Of a DNA stretch of 35,325 nucleotides, positions 31,347 to 35,325 are shown one piece after another (position 1 is the stretch's first letter; each line of letters starts with the position of its first letter). The notes beneath the pieces are model-generated. The model did not search any database. It worked only from the letters and a program-made list of their open reading frames with translations, and was not told the origin of the DNA. Source of the DNA: Moraxella lacunata (GTDB taxonomy: Bacteria > Pseudomonadota > Gammaproteobacteria > Pseudomonadales > Moraxellaceae); NCBI RefSeq assembly GCF_002027545.1, contig NZ_MXAN01000023.1, positions 1 through 35,325 on the forward strand, read 5' to 3'. The translations under genes were made by a program, and so were the position numbers.

Positions 31347-32051
31347 CTAAATCACCCGCACCCCACTCACCACCATCACGCCCCACTCGTTCATCATAAA
31401 ATCCACGTCCACCGCCCCATATCGCATGGCACACACCACGCCGATTTCAGACTGGCGGTAGGCAGGGCGTGGGTCTTGGGCGATAAGCTCACCGATGAGT
31501 GCTTTATCATCAGTGGTTAATAAACCCGACTTTATCAACACATCAAATTCATCATGTGCCTTATCATTAAAGACAACATTCCGCCCAGTCGGTTTATCAA
31601 ACCCTGTCGCCCCATTCACACCGTCCACATAAGGCAGATAAGGCTTGATGTCTAGTATAGGCGTGCCGTCCACCATGTCCGCCCCTGTAATGTGCAAAAT
31701 CACTTGATTATCAACCACTTCCACTCTATCAAGCCCCACCACCGACAGCCCCACCCCAGACGGGCGGTACATACTGCGTGTGGCAAATACCCCGATTTTG
31801 TCATTACCGCCCAAGCGTGGCGGACGCACCTGCGGACGAAAATTGGCTTGCTCTTTGTTGTGATGAAATTGCCACAAAATCCACAAATGGCTATACCGCT
31901 CAATGCCCACAAAAGCATCAGGTGTGCCATAGGGGACGACAAAGCGAATATGACTTTTGACAGCGACAAGGTTGGGCTGACGTGGCACGCCAAACTTTTG
32001 GGATAGGGGCGAGTTATGATAACCGATAATCGGCAAAACGTGTGTGTTCAT
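31347..32051 (-). CDS. trmO: tRNA (N6-threonylcarbamoyladenosine37-N6) methyltransferase TrmO
   Basis: TrmO (TsaA/YaeB family) methylates t6A37 of threonine tRNAs using SAM. The 234-residue protein has the family start PIIGYHNSPLSQKFGVPRQP. HLWILWQFHHN, RPPRLGGNDKIGVFATRSMYRPSGVGLS and LDIKPYLPYVD are the core blocks. The C-terminal part is more variable, as usual. ATG 32051 has no strong ribosome site. It runs opposite to fpr across 141 bases of shared upstream DNA. The next minus-strand gene (DUF2059) starts 55 or more bases downstream, so the two may be separate units. Confidence 0.92.
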   Translation of the reverse strand: MNTHVLPIIGYHNSPLSQKFGVPRQPNLVAVKSHIRFVVPYGTPDAFVGIERYSHLWILWQFHHNKEQANFRPQVRPPRLGGNDKIGVFATRSMYRPSGVGLSVVGLDRVEVVDNQVILHITGADMVDGTPILDIKPYLPYVDGVNGATGFDKPTGRNVVFNDKAHDEFDVLIKSGLLTTDDKALIGELIAQDPRPAYRQSEIGVVCAMRYGAVDVDFMMNEWGVMVVSGVRVI

Positions 32052-32126
32052 GGTATTTTTGGGTGGTTTATGCTAAAATGACAAATGGATATGCCAATTT
32101 TTAAGTAAAATTTGGCATAAAAAATC

Positions 32127-32176
32127 GCTATTATACACAAAATTTGCTATTATATCAGATTTGATAATCATTCTTA
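32127..32176. promoter_or_regulatory. Control region upstream of fpr: direct repeats and Fur-like box
   Basis: GCTATTATA occurs at 32127-32135 and 32146-32154, a period of 19 bases, about two DNA turns. TGATAATCATTCTTA at 32162-32176 matches the 7-1-7 Fur pattern TGATAATnATTATCA at 12 of 14 fixed positions. It is 16 bases before the fpr start. All of this is resemblance only. Confidence 0.4.
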
Positions 32177-32192
32177 ATCACTGGAAAACGTC

Positions 32193-32966
32193 ATGTCAAA
32201 ATTCATCAACGAAACCGTAACCTACGTCCATCACTGGACAGACCGCCTATTTACCATTAAGACCACTCGTAGCGACAGCTTGCGTTTTAGAAGTGGCGAA
32301 TTTGCCATGATTGGCATTGAAGTGGATGGCAAACCGCTTGTCCGTGCCTACTCTATCGCCAGCCCCGCTTGGGCAGAAGAGTTAGAATTTTTCTCTATCA
32401 AAGTCCAAGACGGCCCTTTGACTTCACGCCTGCAACACATCAAAGTGGGCGACACCCTGCTCGTCTCCAAAAAACCCACTGGCACGCTCGTACTTGATGA
32501 CTTACTACCCGCTAAGCATTTGTACCTACTTGCCACAGGCACAGGACTTGCTCCGTTTTTATCGCTCGTGCGTGAACCTGAAATGTACGAACGCTTTGAA
32601 AAAATCATTTTGGTACATGGCATGCGTCATACCGAAGATTTGGCGTATAAAGACTTTTTTGAAAACGAACTGCCCAATGATGAGATTTTTGGCGAATGGG
32701 TGCGTGAAAAGCTCATCTACTACCCCACCGTAACCCGTGATGAGTTCAAAAACCAAGGGCGTGTTACCGACATCATCAAATCAGGTAAACTCTTTGCCGA
32801 CATCGGTCTACCCCCCATGAACAAAGACGATGACCGTGCGATGATTTGCGGTAGCATGGCGATGAATGCCGATATGTCTGCTATCTTAGATGACTTTGGT
32901 TTGACTGTATCGCCACGCATGGGCGTACCTGCTGATTATGTGGTCGAACGGGCGTTTGTGGGTTAA
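32193..32966 (+). CDS. fpr: Ferredoxin/flavodoxin-NADP+ reductase
   Basis: The 257-residue flavoenzyme moves electrons between NADPH and ferredoxin or flavodoxin. It has the FAD site RAYSIASPAW, the NADP-binding stretch LLATGTGLAPFLSLVREP, and ILVHGMRHTEDLAYKDFF. ICGSMAMNADMSAILDDFG and the C-terminal VERAFVG are as in bacterial Fpr of subclass I (about 257 residues). It would reduce the Fdx of the isc locus or feed oxidative stress defence. ATG 32193. It is probably monocistronic, closed by the terminator at 32982. Confidence 0.95.
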   Translation: MSKFINETVTYVHHWTDRLFTIKTTRSDSLRFRSGEFAMIGIEVDGKPLVRAYSIASPAWAEELEFFSIKVQDGPLTSRLQHIKVGDTLLVSKKPTGTLVLDDLLPAKHLYLLATGTGLAPFLSLVREPEMYERFEKIILVHGMRHTEDLAYKDFFENELPNDEIFGEWVREKLIYYPTVTRDEFKNQGRVTDIIKSGKLFADIGLPPMNKDDDRAMICGSMAMNADMSAILDDFGLTVSPRMGVPADYVVERAFVG

Positions 32967-32981
32967 TAACCCATTGATGAC

Positions 32982-33009
32982 AAAACGCACTATTTTTATG
33001 GTGCGTTTT
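32982..33009 (+). terminator. Terminator after fpr
   Basis: AAAACGCAC (32982-32990) pairs perfectly with GTGCGTTTT (33001-33009) over 10 bases, followed by more T. It starts 15 bases past the stop. Confidence 0.85.
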
Positions 33010-33103
33010 TTGTTTTTACATTTTGACAAAATCCATTTTTCACACTTTTTCCATAATTATCCATTTAAATCATGCTGTGATAAAATTTTAAACACACAAA
33101 ATC

Positions 33104-33694
33104 ATGATGAAAAAACGCTTTGCCCTACCCTTATTTGCCATTATCATTTTATCCGCTTTTGGATTTAACTTTTATCAAAACTCGCCTGCCAATCCCACGG
33201 CACACGCCACCACCTTATCACCCAGACAGCTTGAACTTGTCAATCAACCACCCCTAAGGGCAGGCACACAGATTGACAAACTCATCGTTTATAAATCAAA
33301 ACGAGAAATGCACGCTTTATATCAAGGCAGTTTGGTAAAAATTTATCCCATATCGCTTGGCAAAAACCCGATAGGACATAAAGAATTTGAAGGCGACATG
33401 AAAACGCCCGAGGGGATTTACACCATAAACGACCGTAACGCCAACAGCAGTTACCATAAAAACTTAGGAATCTCCTACCCCAACGAAGCCGACATCGCCC
33501 ACGCCAAAGCTCACGGTAAATCGGCAGGCGGGGCGATAAAAATCCACGGAATCAAGAACGGGCTTGGCGACATCATCGGAGCAAATCATCTGCTCAAAGA
33601 CTGGACGCATGGTTGTATCGCCGTAACAGACCGCCAGATAGACCAGCTGTTTGTGGCGGTCGTAGAGAATGCGGTGATTGAGATTTTGCCTTAA
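33104..33694 (+). CDS. L,D-transpeptidase (YkuD family)
   Basis: These enzymes join peptidoglycan stems by 3-3 links or attach proteins to the wall. The 196-residue protein has a short signal or anchor (LPLFAIIILSAFGFNFY), so acts in the periplasm. The YkuD domain runs from DKLIVYKSKREMHALYQG onward. Catalytic residues are in IKIHGI (His149) and THGCIAVT (His169, Cys171), the family's HG...HGC pattern. GDMKTPEGIYTI and NPIGHKEFEGD fit the family too. It is probably the smaller, YafK-like or ErfK-like form. ATG 33104; a second ATG follows directly. The next gene is convergent and 32 bases away. Confidence 0.9.
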   Translation: MMKKRFALPLFAIIILSAFGFNFYQNSPANPTAHATTLSPRQLELVNQPPLRAGTQIDKLIVYKSKREMHALYQGSLVKIYPISLGKNPIGHKEFEGDMKTPEGIYTINDRNANSSYHKNLGISYPNEADIAHAKAHGKSAGGAIKIHGIKNGLGDIIGANHLLKDWTHGCIAVTDRQIDQLFVAVVENAVIEILP

Positions 33695-33726
33695 TGCTTA
33701 GGCTAAATACTTGGGCTTATAGCCAC

Positions 33727-34206
33727 CTACAACCAATCGGGGCTTGGGCGACCCGTATATGCCAAAATATCCGCCTTACCACAGCGGTAATAGGCACGAT
33801 AAGCACTAACAGTATCATCGCCTTGATATTCATCGGGCATGACCTGCGGGGGTGCGATAAAGGGCGTGTCGGTAGAGATGGGGCAGTTTATCAAAATATG
33901 GCGGAGCTTTTGGTCAGTCAGATGAACCTTGCCATAGCGGTGCGTGTACTCGTCGCACAGAGCGATAAACAGCCGATAAAGCCAATCATAATGCGACTTT
34001 GAGCCACGCACCCACATCGCACATGGGTGATTTTGGTGAGTACATTTGTACAGCACCGCCCGCTCATCATCGCTAAGGACGTTGTCACACAGATGATGAG
34101 CGGTACACAGTAACTGAGCGTATTCCAATATCATCTTGACCACGTGCTTATTACCATGAAAACTGGCACAGCGTACAGGGTTAGGGTCAAGGTAGAAAAT
34201 ATTCAA
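33727..34206 (-). CDS. Conserved protein of unknown function (phage-associated type)
   Basis: This 159-residue protein begins MNIFYLDPNPVRCASFHGNK, then HVVKMILEYAQLLCTAHH, then YKCTHQNHPCAMWVRGS and LCDEYTHRYGKVH. Its end holds PPQVMPDEYQ and AYRAYYR. The same block order is found in small conserved proteins of phages and bacteria of unknown function; that is memory, not a search. The rich His and Cys content could be a metal site but no known motif is complete. It starts 6 bases after the HIT gene stop (gap 34207-34212), so both are in one operon. I cannot assign a role. Confidence 0.72.
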   Translation of the reverse strand: MNIFYLDPNPVRCASFHGNKHVVKMILEYAQLLCTAHHLCDNVLSDDERAVLYKCTHQNHPCAMWVRGSKSHYDWLYRLFIALCDEYTHRYGKVHLTDQKLRHILINCPISTDTPFIAPPQVMPDEYQGDDTVSAYRAYYRCGKADILAYTGRPSPDWL

Positions 34207-34212
34207 AACAAC

Positions 34213-34635
34213 CTACTTGCTGTCAATGACCGCACGGATTTTACTTGCCAGCTCTGTCAGCTCGTCTTGGTCTGCCATAACACTCTCATGCTTGCCTAGC
34301 TCATGGACGTGGGTTGGAATTAGGTGCATGTGATAGTGGAACACGCTTTGTCCTGCACCCGCGTGGTTAAGTTGCATTTGGACAATACCGTCCACACCTA
34401 GGGCAGTGCGTTGGGCGGTGATGACTTTTTGGGCGGTTTTGAACACCGCACAGGCATATTCGCACGGCAAATCGGACAGTTCCACCGCTTCACACTTTGG
34501 AATGACCAGCACATGACCTGTTGCCTGTGGCATGACATCCATAAAGGCAAGGGTTTTGTCATCTTCATAGACTTTATGGCAAGGGATTTCGCCACGCAAA
34601 ATTTTGGCGAAAATGTTGGTGTTATCATAAGTCAT
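34213..34635 (-). CDS. HIT-family nucleotide hydrolase (HINT-like)
   Basis: HIT proteins hydrolyse AMP- or GMP-linked substrates, including purine nucleoside phosphoramidates. The 140-residue protein starts NIFAKILRGEIPCHKVYEDD, continues with LAFMDVMPQATGHVLVIPK, and has the histidine triad at H100, H102 and H104 (FHYHMHLIP). NHAGAGQSVFHYHMHL is the classic block. ATG 34635 with GGAG in front. Family is certain, natural substrate is not. It is the first gene of a two-gene unit with the unknown protein. Confidence 0.93.
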   Translation of the reverse strand: MTYDNTNIFAKILRGEIPCHKVYEDDKTLAFMDVMPQATGHVLVIPKCEAVELSDLPCEYACAVFKTAQKVITAQRTALGVDGIVQMQLNHAGAGQSVFHYHMHLIPTHVHELGKHESVMADQDELTELASKIRAVIDSK

Positions 34636-34790
34636 GGACTGCTCCTTTTTACAAAAATGAATGCCTACATTCTAACACAAACCACATTAAAAATGCCCTG
34701 ATTTTCAAATTTTTAATAAAGACACATCCTAAAAAAGATGATATTTTTTATATTTCGGTGTACAATGGTTAAAAATCTTAGGAAAAGCAC

Positions 34791-35243
34791 ATGACCATTC
34801 AAACAGACCCTATTTTTAGCAACCATTACAAAGTCTATATCAACCACACAGACGCTGGCGGTATCGTCTACCACGCCAATCATTTAACATTTTTTGAAAA
34901 TTGCCGTCGAGATTGGCTAACGTCGCTTGGTTTTGATGGTTATTTTTTTGAGATGGACGGGACGGCAGATGGCACAGACGGACAGCAAGGCAAAGTGCAT
35001 TTTGTGGTCAGCCGTGCTGATTTGACTTATAAATTACCACTTTTGGTTGATGACAATCTTGTCGTTACCATCGCTGATGTGGTCAAAAAGTCTGCAAGCC
35101 TTATCATCACTCAGCATATCTACCGAAATGATGATGATTTCAAAAATGGCAAAATCGCAACCACAGGTGTAATTACCCTTGCTTGCGTAATGAATGGCGA
35201 ACACGGCATTCGCCCCTGTCGTCTGCCCATGGCATTTCGCTGA
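34791..35243 (+). CDS. ybgC: YbgC-type acyl-CoA thioesterase
   Basis: Hotdog-fold enzyme that hydrolyses acyl-CoA thioesters. The 150-residue protein carries YKVYINHTDAGGIVYHANHL with the catalytic Asp21, and FVVSRADLTYKLPLLVDDNL. Near the middle it has an inserted Asp/Gly-rich loop (MDGTADGTDGQQGK, about residues 55-68), longer than in E. coli YbgC (about 134 residues). AGGAAAAG precedes ATG 34791. In many gammaproteobacteria ybgC heads the tol-pal cluster; a tol gene may follow beyond the window, but that cannot be seen. Confidence 0.88.
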   Translation: MTIQTDPIFSNHYKVYINHTDAGGIVYHANHLTFFENCRRDWLTSLGFDGYFFEMDGTADGTDGQQGKVHFVVSRADLTYKLPLLVDDNLVVTIADVVKKSASLIITQHIYRNDDDFKNGKIATTGVITLACVMNGEHGIRPCRLPMAFR

Positions 35244-35325
35244 TAATTTGTCAAACAGCCAAATCCTAACAAAAAATTTGGCTTAATCATAAAAAAACAG
35301 GAAATATCTTTGAACCGCACCCCAA

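Noticed and set aside
35297..35325. Start of another gene (AGGAAA, then TTG 35310) at the right edge
   Set aside because: Only five codons are visible; a tolQ-like gene would be expected by context but cannot be supported.
1..35325. CRISPR arrays, rRNA, tRNA genes, prophage or a full insertion sequence
   Set aside because: I scanned for spaced direct repeats, tRNA-like CCA or TTCGA arms and transposase motifs and saw none that hold up.

Overview
The window looks like a chromosomal segment of a gammaproteobacterium of the family Moraxellaceae, most likely Moraxella or a close relative. The base composition is moderately AT-rich. The order fimV-like genes, then (here with an asparaginase in between) truA matches that family, and the CysB-type regulator, AmpG-type permease and iscRSUA-hscBA-fdx cluster are close to gammaproteobacterial forms. 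This assignment is inferred from protein character and gene order, not from a database search. I see no rRNA, tRNA, CRISPR array, prophage or complete insertion sequence.

Layout. Positions 1-2.5 kb hold a FimV-like polar hub protein split into two genes. Positions 2.6-5.3 kb carry an asparaginase, truA, infA and a lipase-like hydrolase in a tight plus-strand run. Positions 5.6-8.7 kb, on the minus strand, carry a coiled-coil membrane protein, clpS, a TrmB-like methyltransferase and an FAD protein. This block lies between two inverted copies of a 240-260 bp transposase-less element (family A). A cstA-type transporter follows, then a second kind of small element at 10.9 kb. Positions 11.1-15.5 kb are a compact minus-strand operon: ampG-like permease, prmC, moeB-like and ubiB-like kinase. 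Positions 15.8-18.8 kb hold an orphan HicB-like protein, a CysB-type regulator, an HU gene and an unknown C-tail-anchored protein.

Positions 19-26 kb are the iron-sulfur cluster assembly locus iscR-iscS-(broken secreted gene)-iscU-iscA-hscB / hscA-fdx. IscR would sense clusters and control the operon. IscS supplies sulfur, IscU is the scaffold, IscA a carrier, HscB/HscA release the cluster and Fdx gives electrons. A good sigma70 promoter and a folded leader precede iscR, whose initiation codon seems to be CTG or ATT rather than ATG.

Positions 26-28.8 kb are a decaying segment bracketed by two direct copies of a 91-bp element (family B). One copy sits just after the start codon of a propeller-like gene, and removing it plus a 3-bp target duplication restores the reading frame. 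A solute-binding lipoprotein next to it carries a frameshift. Positions 28.9-35.3 kb hold housekeeping genes: fba, ruvA, a DUF2059 secreted protein whose start region is tandemly duplicated, trmO, fpr, an L,D-transpeptidase, a conserved unknown protein, a HIT protein and a YbgC-type thioesterase.

I did not find a clear new multi-gene defence or metabolic system. The novelty here lies in the split FimV, the small mobile elements and the genes they alter, the insertion inside the isc operon, and unusual translation starts.
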